Source: Betaproteobacteria bacterium
GTDB lineage: Bacteria > Pseudomonadota > Gammaproteobacteria > Burkholderiales > Burkholderiaceae_C
NCBI GenBank assembly: GCA_016704535.1
Contig: JADIZZ010000007.1
Coordinates: 1-64,000, forward strand
Direction of reading: 5' to 3'
Length of the DNA stretch: 64,000 nucleotides
In this document: positions 1 through 8,546 of the stretch, piece after piece
Layout of the letters: each line of letters starts with the position of its first letter
How positions within the stretch are numbered: position 1 is the first letter of the stretch
Program-made: the position numbers and the translations under genes
Notes under the pieces: model-generated
Told to the model about the DNA's origin: nothing
Database searches by the model: none
The model's input: only the letters and a program-made list of their open reading frames with translations

Positions 1-229
1 CCAACAACTTTCGATCGGTGACCGGATGAAGTGCCCGAACAGGTCTGGCTGGCGACCCGACCGCGTTGGCGATGACTCGGAATTGCAGCAGCACGCGCTT
101 TGGCGAGACCACCTGGGCATCCTTCGGCTGCCACTGAGTGCGACGACCACACCCGGCATCTGCAGTCGTTCGAGCGCGGGCATGGCCAACTGCGCTCCTC
201 AGTCGGGGTGGGCAAAGCATCACGCCGTT

Positions 230-780
230 TCAGTGGCCGTGGGCCGCGCGCGCGGCAGCGGCGCCGCTGCGGCGGCCCGGTGGCGATGATGGCGCCGCCG
301 CGGTACGCCGCTTCGGGGGATGTTCAGGCTCGCGGCAGATCAGCACCGGTGTCGCGGCCGCCGTGATGAGCCCAGGAATCAGACTGCCGGTCAGCAGCCG
401 CATCACCGCGTTGCTGCCGCGATGCGCAACGACAATCAGTTCGCAAGCTTGGTCGACCGCTATCCGTGCGATGTCCTTGGCTGACGTGCCTGCCGGCAGG
501 CTCATGCCCTCGCGCCGTCAGGCCTGCCCTTGTGGCAGAGGCGCTGGCTGAAGCAAGAAGGCGCTGCGATTGCATCCGTATCTCGGCAGCCAGTCGGTCG
601 TTCGAGCCTCCGACAAACCCCCGCCGCATCCACCACGGGCAAGACGTCAGGCGGCGTGATGTGAACGAAGAGCAAATCGGCGGCCAGCTCGCGCGCCAGA
701 TCCAGTCCCTGCGTACGGGCCACTCCGTTCAAATCGCTGTCCTCGAGAACGACCAGGACGCGACCCGTTGCCGGTGCCAT
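230..780 (-). pseudogene. Universal stress protein (UspA domain), frameshifted
   Basis: A UspA fold is recoverable only by joining three reading frames. The N-terminal part starts at the ATG at 780 (MAPATGRVLVVLED) and carries the first beta strand and the LLFVHITP strand. The middle part (FVGGSNDRLAAEIRM) lies in a second frame. The C-terminal part lies in a third frame and holds the family's nucleotide-loop region (AHRGSNAVMRLLTGSLIPGLI) followed by PVLICRE. The first shift is in a run of five G on the coding strand near 625; dropping one G restores DAAGFVGG. The second is near 510. Usp proteins are small cytoplasmic stress-survival factors. Decay and assembly error cannot be separated here. 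Confidence 0.7.
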
Positions 781-1243
781 GGGCAACTTCTGCCGAGGGT
801 CGCGTCGTGCACACCATGACGGGCACCGGCGACGCTGTGACAAGCCCCGGAATGAAGCTGCCGTTCAGCAGACGGACCACCGCGTTGCTGCCAACGCTTG
901 CCACCACGATCACGTCACAGTGGTTCGTCTTGGCTGCGTCCAGGATTCCGCGCGCAGGATCGTCTACCGTAGCAATCACCGAACGGGACAGAACACCGAG
1001 ATCTTCCGCCACCTGTTGGGCCTGCCGATGCAGGCGTGCAGTGCGAACTCGCTTGTCGTCAAGCGAGTCCCAGTGTGTCGCCATCTCGCGATCGGGCAAG
1101 TCTGCGGCGGGCTGGCCCGATCGCGTCGACGCCGTGTAGAACACGACCTCAGAAAGGCAGGCCCGTGCCATTGCCACGCCGCGCTGGATCACGGCGTCGG
1201 GCTGCGAATCTGGCTCCAACACAATCAGGCTGCGCTTGAACAT
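647..1243 (-). CDS. Universal stress protein (UspA domain)
   Basis: The start is placed at the ATG at 1243 (MFKRSLIVLEPDS). The UspA domain fills roughly residues 1-150: strand 1 SLIVLEP, a VVFYTAS strand, CDVIVVASVGSNAVVRLL at the nucleotide loop, and PVPVMVCT as the last strand. The frame then runs on for about 45 residues antisense-like to the next Usp gene before stopping at 647, so the tail overlaps that gene out of frame. A missing stop or an indel near 770 would explain this. The intact ancestor may have been one tandem two-domain Usp protein of about 285 residues. Confidence 0.6.
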   Translation of the reverse strand: MFKRSLIVLEPDSQPDAVIQRGVAMARACLSEVVFYTASTRSGQPAADLPDREMATHWDSLDDKRVRTARLHRQAQQVAEDLGVLSRSVIATVDDPARGILDAAKTNHCDVIVVASVGSNAVVRLLNGSFIPGLVTASPVPVMVCTTRPSAEVAHGTGNGSRPGRSRGQRFERSGPYAGTGSGARAGRRFALRSHHAA

Positions 1244-1386
1244 GAGTTCACGTCCTTTGATGGGGGCTTGAAGTGGCGTTGGGTCAACTGTGAAGCGTAT
1301 AGATAGCAATGTAGGTGGTCAAGACCTGGCGGGCTGTCGTGCTGGGGCGTCGGCGGACGAAGACTTTGCCTGATCTGCGGATGTGG

Positions 1387-2171
1387 TCACCGCAGCGTGC
1401 GGCGGCGCGCTGCAGCCAGCAAGGCATCGAGCAGTGGCTCAGGTGGAAGGCGGTCGGTGCGATGCCAATGGAACTCGGGATGCCACTGCACACCCAGGAT
1501 GAATTCATCTTCGCGCGAACGAATCGCCTCGACCAGGCCGTCCTCGGCACACCGCGCTTCGACGTCCAGCCCTGCACCCACGCGGTCCACTGATTGATGG
1601 TGGATGCTGTTGACGGTGGCCGACAGTGCGCCCGCATAGATGGCCGCTAGGCCGCTGTCGGACACGATGCTCAGGCCATGAGACCAGTTGTCGTATTGAG
1701 CCGCATCCACGTGTCGGCTGGCGTGCGGCAGCTGCGTCGGGATGTCCTGGATCAAGGTGCCGCCGAAGGCGACGTTGATCAGTTGTGCGCCGCGGCAGAT
1801 GCCCAACACCGGCTTGCCCGCCTTTCGGAATCCGTCGATCAGCTCGATTTCGTAGCGGTCGCGAATCGGGTCACCGCTCCAGTCCTCCCGCAAGGGTTTC
1901 TGGCCGTAGCTTGCGGGACTGACATCGGCACCGCCTTGCAGCACCAGCGCGTCGAGAATGTCGACGTACTGGTCGACCGACACACGGCGCCGAGAGACCT
2001 CGGCATCGAAGCCGAGCGTCGGCACCATCACGGCCAGCGCGCGATGCGACATGATCCAGTGCGCCAGAGACTGCTCCAGGTACAACAGGGTCTTGCCATG
2101 AAAGCCAAGTTCGACCGGGGCGTGTGCATCAGCCGTGTCGAGATGCCCAGACGCAAAGGTGCGGTGTTCAA
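1387..2171 (-). pseudogene. Class I glutamine amidotransferase (peptidase C26-like), frameshifted near the N-terminus
   Basis: Cytoplasmic amidotransferase-like hydrolase of the C26 / gamma-glutamyl-GABA hydrolase type. The nucleophile motif GICRGAQ and the C-terminal WHPE His-Glu pair are present, with the strand VLQGGADVSP before them. The natural N-terminus reads MNTAPLRLGISTRLMHTP from a TTG at 2171 that overlaps the ybdK stop as TTGA, so translation is probably coupled. The frame is broken in a run of four C (coding strand, 2120-2117); adding one C gives HTPPVELGF and restores a full gene of about 261 residues. The rest is intact to the stop at 1387. Substrate is unknown. A sequencing error would make this a functional gene. 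Confidence 0.75.
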
Positions 2172-3301
2172 GGCAAGCTGCCTTCCCAGCGGCGCACCTG
2201 ATCGCGGACCACGCTCGACAGCGGTGCAGCCTCGCCGTAGGACGCGTGGGTTGCGCGTATCCAGGTGGCGTCGTTGCCTGCCTGGAGTACCTCATCGCGC
2301 AAGAGCGTCAAGGCACCTTCGGCGTGCAGTGCCATTGCATGTGACTCCAGCTGATCGAACGACGCCAGCAGATCGTCGCGCAGTGACCGCTGCTCGCCGG
2401 TGCCCGGATCGACGAAGGTGGCATCCAGGCCAAAGCGGCAGGCCTGGAAGCGATTGAAGGTGTAGGGCAGGTAGTCATCTTCGTGCAGCGCGAAGGGCCG
2501 CTCGACCCAGAGACGGCGCGCGAGGCACTGGATATAGGCCGCCAAAGCGGCCGCCTTCTCGATCGTCAAGGGCGTGTCGAGCACACGGACCTCGACAGTG
2601 CCGAATTCGGGCTTCGGCCGGATGTCCCAGTAGAAGTCCTTCATGCCCTGAACAACGCCCGTCCGGGTCATCTTGCCAAAGTAGACGGCGAACTCGTCCC
2701 AGCTCAGAAGGAAGGGCGCCCGGCCCGACAGCGGGAAGGCGAGTACCGAGTTCAGCCGCGCCGAGTCAAAGCTCGTGTCCACGCCTCGCACGAAGGGCGA
2801 TGAGGCCGACAGCGCGATCAGGTGCGGCACGTAGCGGCTCAGGCCATGCAGCACGACGAGTGCCTGGTCGGGGCCCGGGCATCCGACATGAACGTGCTGT
2901 CCGAACACCGTGAACTGCTTGGCCAGGTAGCCATACAACTTGGCCAGTTCGTTGAAGCGCGGCGTGTCGTAGATCTTGCGGTGGCTCCAATCCTGGAAGG
3001 GATGCGTACCGCCGCCGCTCAGGGCCACCCCTTGCTGATGGGCACTCTCAAGCAGCGCTCCGCGGATTTCTTGTAACTGGGACAGTGTCTGCGCGTGGTC
3101 GGCGCACACGCCCGTGGCCAGCTCGATCATGCTGTGGGTCATCTCGGGCTTCACGTCGCCCGGAATCTTGCGGCCTTCCATCTGGCGCAGAAGGTCAGTC
3201 GCAGCGGGAGCGAGGTCGAATGTCTTGGTGTCCACGATCTGCAGTTCAAGCTCGACGCCCAAAGTGAGGGCGTGCGAAGTGGAAAAGCGGGGTAGCGTCA
3301 T
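2168..3301 (-). CDS. ybdK: YbdK-type carboxylate-amine ligase (glutamate-cysteine ligase family 2)
   Basis: ATP-grasp-like GCS2 family enzyme of 377 residues, close to the usual 370 or so. The start at 3301 (MTLPRFSTS) is supported by an AGGAG Shine-Dalgarno sequence 8 bases upstream; the open frame extends further but without family similarity. Motifs seen are GVELELQIVD (about 15-24), SMIELATG (57-64), GGGTHPF (97-102) and GQHVHVG (134-140), typical of the gamma-glutamylcysteine synthetase-like active site. E. coli YbdK shows weak glutamate-cysteine ligase activity; the physiological substrate is not certain. It is followed with a 4-nt overlap by an amidotransferase-like gene, which suggests a joint role in amide or peptide metabolism. 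A consensus promoter lies about 90 bp upstream. Confidence 0.9.
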   Translation of the reverse strand: MTLPRFSTSHALTLGVELELQIVDTKTFDLAPAATDLLRQMEGRKIPGDVKPEMTHSMIELATGVCADHAQTLSQLQEIRGALLESAHQQGVALSGGGTHPFQDWSHRKIYDTPRFNELAKLYGYLAKQFTVFGQHVHVGCPGPDQALVVLHGLSRYVPHLIALSASSPFVRGVDTSFDSARLNSVLAFPLSGRAPFLLSWDEFAVYFGKMTRTGVVQGMKDFYWDIRPKPEFGTVEVRVLDTPLTIEKAAALAAYIQCLARRLWVERPFALHEDDYLPYTFNRFQACRFGLDATFVDPGTGEQRSLRDDLLASFDQLESHAMALHAEGALTLLRDEVLQAGNDATWIRATHASYGEAAPLSSVVRDQVRRWEGSLP

Positions 3302-3388
3302 CCTTGTTCTCCTTGTGGGCTGTTGCTGTCGGTGGCGGGCGAACGCAGCGCCGTGAAGCCAGTTCGACCGCTCGGTCGCCGTGCCTAC

Positions 3389-3418
3389 ATTATACATAGG
3401 CACAAATGTAGATGTCAA
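3389..3418 (-). promoter_or_regulatory. Sigma-70 type promoter with overlapping operator-like dyad, upstream of ybdK
   Basis: On the minus strand TTGACA (3418-3413) and TATAAT (3394-3389) are both perfect consensus with an 18-bp spacer. A dyad TGCCTA-N9-TAGGCA (3382-3402) spans the -10 box, and a second inverted pair CTACAT/ATGTAG (3385-3390 and 3407-3412) covers the spacer. This layout is what a repressor operator would look like. It would drive ybdK and the coupled amidotransferase gene. Confidence 0.7.
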
Positions 3419-3667
3419 TTCCCGAACAACAGATCGATGCGCGCAGCTGCGTGCAAGCGACCGGGGAGGTTCTGGCGTCGTCAGTCGCTCACGGGCGTGT
3501 GCAGCGTTCGCAGACTTGCTGACGCGGCTGCACAGGCCAACGATCAACCTGGACTCCGCGGCTTCGGGTGACTGCCATTCGTCAAACAACATTGCTACGA
3601 ATACAGAAACCGATATTGTTTGAACCCCTGCGAGTCCGCATCCGGTCGATCGGATGTTCGCCCCTGA

Positions 3668-3806
3668 TGTGAACCGCCCCGGATTTTCAGGAGGCTCCTT
3701 CGATTGAGAATGGAGCCAACATGAGGAAGTCCCCGAAGTTTTCCCCCGAGGTCCAGGAGCGTGCAGTGCGCATGGTCTTCGATGCCAAGGATCAGTATCG
3801 GACAAC
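3668..3806 (+). mobile_element. IS3-type left-end remnant with orfA start
   Basis: The ORF at 3721 opens with MRKSPKFSPEVQERAVRMV and continues FDAKDQYR, which is the start of an IS3-family orfA (helix-turn-helix protein). After about 27 codons the similarity stops and the frame drifts into unrelated sequence. The 50 bp upstream (TGAACCGCCCCGG at about 3670) resembles the terminal sequence of such elements. No orfB lies nearby, so this is a dead fragment. The rest of 3420-4050 shows no gene. Confidence 0.65.
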
Positions 3807-4050
3807 CCTAAACAGCAACTGCCGACCGCGGACGTCGGCTATCCGGTCGCTCAACTTGGGGGTCCGCTTTCCGGCGGTGAGATCGCGCGCCCGACCGGCG
3901 CTTGCCGCACCCGCACCGGGCATTTGTCCGGCTAGATTCGGCTCCTTGAAGCGGTCGTCAGAGATTGATGCCGCGGCCGCGGCACCAGGGCGGCCAGATA
4001 CCGCTTCGTTTCCGGCTCGTTGAGAGGTGATCGGGCGGGATGGCCAGCCG

Positions 4051-5817
4051 TCAGACGCCCATCACTTTCAACACCGAATCGGTCAGGCCTTCCAGACCAC
4101 GGCCGGTGATGCCGGCCCTTCGGTCGGCGTGCGGCATTTCCTGGTAGGCGAAGAAGCCGGCGTTACGCGTTTGATTGACGCCGGCATCCCGCGAACCGCC
4201 AAAACAGTCGTTCAGCAACTCCTGCTGGCCCAGCAGATAGGCGGCAAAGGTCTCGCAGCGGCGAGTGGAATACGGCAGGTTGGCGCTGAAGGCAATCGTG
4301 GCGGCCTGGTTGATGGCACGGCCTCCGGTGGCAGGCTCCAGCCGCACGCCGCGGCAACCCTGCACGATCAGCCGGGCCGGACCGTGAAGCGCCAGGTAGC
4401 GCAGCTGCAGCGTCAGCCAGGCGTGCAGGCTGGTCAGCCGCCAGTGCGAGGTGATGCGCAGCGGCATGTCGCGCGGTTGCATCACGCCGACCAGGTTGTG
4501 CGGCTGCATCACCACCGCGCTGCCGGCCGGCAGAATCAGCACGCCGATCTCGGCCAGCGCGTTGTGCGTGGCCGAGATCACGAACACTTCGGGCACTTCG
4601 CAGCGGATGCGTGTCAACGCCACCATGCCGGCCGACAAGCTGGTCAGCGCAAAGCGCCAGTTGAGCAGCCATTGCGTCGTCTTTTCGCCGGCGACCGATG
4701 CGCTTTGCAAGAACTCGGGGTGCACCAGGAGTTCATGCGCGGAGTCGACAGTAACGGCTCTCGACACCGACGATTCGCCGGTCTCCAGCGTCAGCACACC
4801 GTCGCTGTCCGGCAGCAGCCGCACCGGCGGCTGACGGGCGGCCAGTGGCGCGAGCACAAAATAGAAAAGCGCCTTAATGGCGAAAGGCATGAGGATGACG
4901 CCCAGCAGGATCAGCAGTGCCGTCGGCAAAACTTCCTGCACGGGTCGCCATAACTTGCCGACCCAGTTGACGCGCTCAAGCTTTCGCAAGTCGTCCATGC
5001 GAGCACGCAGCGGCTGGAGCGCGTCATTGACGGCGCCTGGGGGCAGCGCCAGCGGGGGCAGCGGCGTCAGAGCGCGGGCGCCGTTCACCAGGGCCAGCTG
5101 ACGCCGGTAGTCGGCTTCGGCACGCTGGTTATCGGTCAGCAGCTTCGCGCGCTGTTCGTTCAGAGCCTGGATCTGCTGGTACTCGGCTGTGCCGGGAACG
5201 CGGCTCGTGACCCAGTGCTCTTGTTTCAGCGCTTCGCGTTCCTGCCCGACTGCCTGCCATTGAACGTACAAGCCGGCATGGCGCTGGCGCAGCCGTTCCA
5301 GTTCGACGCGCTGCGCCTGCGCCGACTGCGTGGCCAGCAGTCGCAGTTTGGCGTCCTGCAGCCAGTTGCGCTCCTGCTGCAGCAGCCCGATGGCGCCGTC
5401 GATCTGCATGGCCTGCAATTGCGCGCGGGCGATGGACTGACCCCCAAAAATCGGCGCTAGCCCGGCAAATGGCTGGCGTTCCAGCCGTTTGCGCGCGATG
5501 TCGCTGTCCACCGCCGTGATGCGCTCTTCCAGCGTGGCCAGCGCCGCCGTCTGCAGCCCGGCAGCGCGGGCATTGACCTCCAGCGCCAGCTTCTGCAGTG
5601 AAGCGCTGATGATCCGTTCGACGTCGATGAGCTGCGCTGACTCGGCCCGCATCGACTGCCAAGCCTGCCACTCGACCCAGCCGGCGCGGCCCAGCAGCAG
5701 CACGACAATGATCAGCGCCAGCGATAGCAGATGGCGCAGCAGCCAGCGCAGAACGGTGATCAGCAGAACTTGCAGGGCGACTCCTGACAACTCAGTCGAG
5801 GGCCGACGGGCGGACAC
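4051..5817 (-). CDS. Coiled-coil inner-membrane protein with AIM24-like C-terminal domain
   Basis: Protein of 588 residues. A hydrophobic segment at about 24-43 (LLRHLLSLALIIVVLLLGRA) is followed by a long alpha-helical, Gln/Arg/Glu/Leu-rich stretch (about 50-260) likely to form coiled coils. A second membrane segment lies at about 300-335 (LPTALLILLGVILMPF). The C-terminal 230 residues are beta-rich with Gly-Gly and aromatic motifs (VMQPHNLVGV, GRGLEGLTDSVLKVMGV) resembling the AIM24/TIGR00266 family. It stands alone between an IS remnant and the divergent ferritin-like gene. Function is unknown; a cell-envelope scaffold is only a guess. The start at 5817 is the most upstream ATG, and the true start could be a little downstream. 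Confidence 0.65.
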   Translation of the reverse strand: MSARRPSTELSGVALQVLLITVLRWLLRHLLSLALIIVVLLLGRAGWVEWQAWQSMRAESAQLIDVERIISASLQKLALEVNARAAGLQTAALATLEERITAVDSDIARKRLERQPFAGLAPIFGGQSIARAQLQAMQIDGAIGLLQQERNWLQDAKLRLLATQSAQAQRVELERLRQRHAGLYVQWQAVGQEREALKQEHWVTSRVPGTAEYQQIQALNEQRAKLLTDNQRAEADYRRQLALVNGARALTPLPPLALPPGAVNDALQPLRARMDDLRKLERVNWVGKLWRPVQEVLPTALLILLGVILMPFAIKALFYFVLAPLAARQPPVRLLPDSDGVLTLETGESSVSRAVTVDSAHELLVHPEFLQSASVAGEKTTQWLLNWRFALTSLSAGMVALTRIRCEVPEVFVISATHNALAEIGVLILPAGSAVVMQPHNLVGVMQPRDMPLRITSHWRLTSLHAWLTLQLRYLALHGPARLIVQGCRGVRLEPATGGRAINQAATIAFSANLPYSTRRCETFAAYLLGQQELLNDCFGGSRDAGVNQTRNAGFFAYQEMPHADRRAGITGRGLEGLTDSVLKVMGV

Positions 5818-5951
5818 CGATGAGGTACTTCAAGCATAGTGGGCGAGCGGCTGGTACGGCAGACTCATCGTACTGGCGGTCCGGGCACGCAGGCGGCCTT
5901 CGCCGGTTGACGTATCGTTCATGGACACCTTAGCCATCCAAAGGGGAAGTC

Positions 5952-6239
5952 ATGTCCAACGAGGGCTACCACGAGCCGATCGCCGAAGTCAGCTCCGAGA
6001 CGCGCGACATGCACCGCGCCATCGTGTCGCTGATGGAGGAGCTGGAGGCCGTCGACTGGTACAACCAGCGCGTCGACGCCTGCCAGGACTCGGAGCTCAA
6101 GAAGATCCTGGCCCACAACCGCGACGAGGAAAAGGAGCATGCCGCGATGGTGCTCGAGTGGATCCGCCGTCGTGACCCCGTGATGGACAAGGAGTTGCGC
6201 GACTCACTGTTCAAGACCGGCGATATCGGGCACGGCTGA
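5952..6239 (+). CDS. Encapsulin-type ferritin-like protein (EncFtn family)
   Basis: Protein of 95 residues matching the encapsulated-ferritin family known from Rhodospirillum rubrum. The helix motif AIVSLMEELEAVDWYNQRVD (about 23-42) and AHNRDEEKEHAAMVLEW (about 54-70) carry the expected iron ligands: Glu30, Glu60 and His63. Such proteins form annular decamers of dimers with ferroxidase centres between subunits and normally load an encapsulin shell. The usual C-terminal targeting extension is missing; the chain ends GDIGHG. No encapsulin gene is adjacent, since the next gene is mgtE. An AGGGGAAG Shine-Dalgarno precedes the ATG, and TTGACG-N17-TTAGCC upstream is a possible promoter. Confidence 0.88.
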   Translation: MSNEGYHEPIAEVSSETRDMHRAIVSLMEELEAVDWYNQRVDACQDSELKKILAHNRDEEKEHAAMVLEWIRRRDPVMDKELRDSLFKTGDIGHG

Positions 6240-6288
6240 TCGCGACTGTCCTCGATAAGCGGCGCGCGACAGCCGCCCAGCTCCTGGC

Positions 6289-7926
6289 ATGACCAACCAC
6301 GACACAGAGGCTGCGTCCGACACCGAGGGCCACAGCCGAACGGGTAGCGAACACATCTTCCAGGCCCTGGCCGAGGGGCGAAACAAGCGCGTGCGAAAGC
6401 TGATGCAGCGCATGCATCCTGCCAAGGTGGCGGCCCTTCTCGAGCGACTGGCACCGCAGCAGCGGCTGGCGCTTTGGCAGCAGATCGACGCCCCCATGGA
6501 AGACCGGGTGCTATCGCACCTGAGGCCCGCGCTGTGCGCCCAACTGGCGGGTGACAGCAGCGACGACGCTGCCGTCGATCCCATCGACGCCGCCGCGCCG
6601 AACCAGCTGGATGACGTGCGCCAGGCCTTTGCACGCGGCAAGCTCAAGCGCGTGGGAAAGATCCTGCGTGGCACCCACCCAGCCAAGGTGGCCGGCCTGC
6701 TGGAGGCGCTGCCTCCGCGTGAGCGCAGCGCCGTGTGGAGCATGGTGGACGTCGAGCGCAGCGGCAAGGTGCTCGTCTTCCTGCACGACGAGATCCGCCG
6801 CACGCTGGCCACCGAGCTGGAGCCCGATGATCTTCTGGCGGCCGTGCAGGCGCTGGAACTGGACGACCTGGTCGACCTGATCCAGACACTGCCACCCGAG
6901 GTGTCAGCCCCGTTGCTTAACGCCAGCACCGGCCGCCGCCGCCAGCAGCTGGAGTCGATGCTGCGCTACGCGCAGGACGCGGCTGGCGGCCTGATGAACA
7001 CCGACGTGATCGAAGTTCGGGCCGACGTCAAGGTCAGTACCGTGCTGCGCTACCTGCGGCAACTGGATGCCATGCCACCGCAGACCGACGTGCTGATGGT
7101 CGTCGATCGCCAGGGCAGGTACCGCGGCGCCCTGCCGCTGAGCGCGCTCGTCACCTCGGGCCTCGATACGCGCGTGGCCGACGTGATGCGCACCGATCTC
7201 GCCGGCATTCCCGTTGACACCCCGGGCACCGAAGTAGCGCGTCTGTTCCAGGACCTTGACCTGGTCTCCGCGCCGGTCGTCGACGCGGCGTCGCGGCTGG
7301 TGGGCCGTATCACGGTCGACGACGTCGTCGACCTGATCCGCGAGGAATCGGAGCGCACGATGATGCAGATGGCCGGCCTCGACGACGAGGCCGACATCTT
7401 CGCGCCGGTGCTCGTTAGTTCGCGGCGGCGCGCGCTGTGGCTGGGCATCAACCTGCTGACGGCCTTCCTGGCGGCCTGGGTCATCGGCCGCTTCCAGGCC
7501 ACGCTGTCTCAGCTGGTCGCACTGGCGGTGCTGATGCCCATCGTGGCCAGCATGGGGGGTATCGCCGGCAGTCAGACGCTGACGCTGGTGATCCGGGGCC
7601 TGGCGCTGGGGCAGGTGCAGAAAGGCAACTGGCGTGAGCTGATGAACCGGGAACTCGGCATCTCGGTCCTCAACGGTCTGTTGTGGTCGGGCGTCATCGC
7701 CCTGCTGGCGGTCGCCTGGTTCGGCGACTGGGGCCTGGGCGGCGTGCTCGGCGTCGCGATCCTGATCAACCTGCTGTGCGCCGCCGTGGCCGGGCTGGCG
7801 ATCCCGCTGATGCTCGACCGCATGGGCATCGACCCCGCATTGGCGGGCAGCGTGATCTTGACCACGGTGACCGACGTGATTGGCTTCTTCGCGTTCCTCG
7901 GCCTGGCGACCTGGTGGTTGCTGTGA
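6289..7926 (+). CDS. mgtE: Magnesium transporter MgtE with a repeated N-domain motif
   Basis: Mg2+ channel of the inner membrane, 545 residues against about 450 usual. The N-terminal superhelical region looks partly duplicated: HPAKVAALLERL at about 43 and HPAKVAGLLEAL at about 130 head two similar helical blocks. A CBS pair follows (about 235-350, ending ITVDDVVDLIREE), then the membrane domain from about 380 with five hydrophobic segments and the conserved MPIVASMGGIAGSQ stretch. The N and CBS domains sense cytoplasmic Mg2+ and gate the pore in the family. Start at the ATG at 6289, 50 bp after the ferritin-like gene, so the two could be co-transcribed. Confidence 0.93.
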   Translation: MTNHDTEAASDTEGHSRTGSEHIFQALAEGRNKRVRKLMQRMHPAKVAALLERLAPQQRLALWQQIDAPMEDRVLSHLRPALCAQLAGDSSDDAAVDPIDAAAPNQLDDVRQAFARGKLKRVGKILRGTHPAKVAGLLEALPPRERSAVWSMVDVERSGKVLVFLHDEIRRTLATELEPDDLLAAVQALELDDLVDLIQTLPPEVSAPLLNASTGRRRQQLESMLRYAQDAAGGLMNTDVIEVRADVKVSTVLRYLRQLDAMPPQTDVLMVVDRQGRYRGALPLSALVTSGLDTRVADVMRTDLAGIPVDTPGTEVARLFQDLDLVSAPVVDAASRLVGRITVDDVVDLIREESERTMMQMAGLDDEADIFAPVLVSSRRRALWLGINLLTAFLAAWVIGRFQATLSQLVALAVLMPIVASMGGIAGSQTLTLVIRGLALGQVQKGNWRELMNRELGISVLNGLLWSGVIALLAVAWFGDWGLGGVLGVAILINLLCAAVAGLAIPLMLDRMGIDPALAGSVILTTVTDVIGFFAFLGLATWWLL

Positions 7927-8191
7927 TGAGGCGCCAAGATAGTTCGTTCAATCACATCTTTTCCGTGCTGCTGGGGCCGCGATGGGGTGAACAGCATCAT
8001 CTGTCGGGGCTGGGCGTGGGGACTCTTTGAGGGCCTAAGTTGAGCGGCCCCCAAGCCGCCGGTCGCCGGTACTCGCTCCTGGCCGGCCGCCGGAGGTCAC
8101 CAACGGCTGCTTCTTCGTAGATGCGAAACGCGAAAAGCCGAGGCTGAGCGTTGGGCAGCTTTGGGGAAATCCGACGGTCGCGTTTGGGCCG

Positions 8192-8546
8192 CTATGCAAC
8201 GACCCCTATGCATAGTTCTCAACTATGCGTAGTTCGCGGTCTGCACGGAGTGCGCCACGAGGAAGGGAAGCCGCGACATCGAGTTCGCTGCTCTGCATAG
8301 TTTTCGTTCACCCACGGAAAGCGCCTGCAGTCGCGCTCATGCGAACGATGTCATTGCTGGGTGCGTCCGCGGTGCTCGCCGCCTCGGCAGGGCAGCGAGC
8401 AGCGTGATGCCGAAGAAAGAATGCTGTCTCGATGCGTGCAGCGGGATGCACGCCGGTGGCCCAAGACAATGCGTAGATCTTTGCCCGGAGTGGCGAGGTA
8501 CGCAGACATCGAACTACGCATAGTCGGCATCTATACATAGGGGTCG
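8192..8546. repeat. Cluster of TATGCRTAG palindromes framed by a 37-bp inverted repeat, in an otherwise gene-free stretch
   Basis: Between mgtE and the antiporter gene (7927-8742) I find no credible gene. Two 37-bp segments, 8200-8236 and 8510-8546, are inverted copies of each other with about 7 mismatches. Each holds two near-palindromes 17 bp apart, built on CTATGCATAG (8206-8215) and ACTATGCGTAGT (8222-8233), mirrored as ACTACGCATAGT and CTATACATAG. Further half-copies sit at about 8192, 8293 and 8467. No flanking target duplication was seen. Either a small non-autonomous element or a multi-operator regulatory region. Confidence 0.6.

Noticed and set aside
1..229. Possible partial gene on the minus strand (reading WQPKDAQVVSPKRVLLQF)
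   Set aside because: A coding-like stretch is visible near the window edge, but it needs a frameshift and I recognise no family, so it is not annotated.
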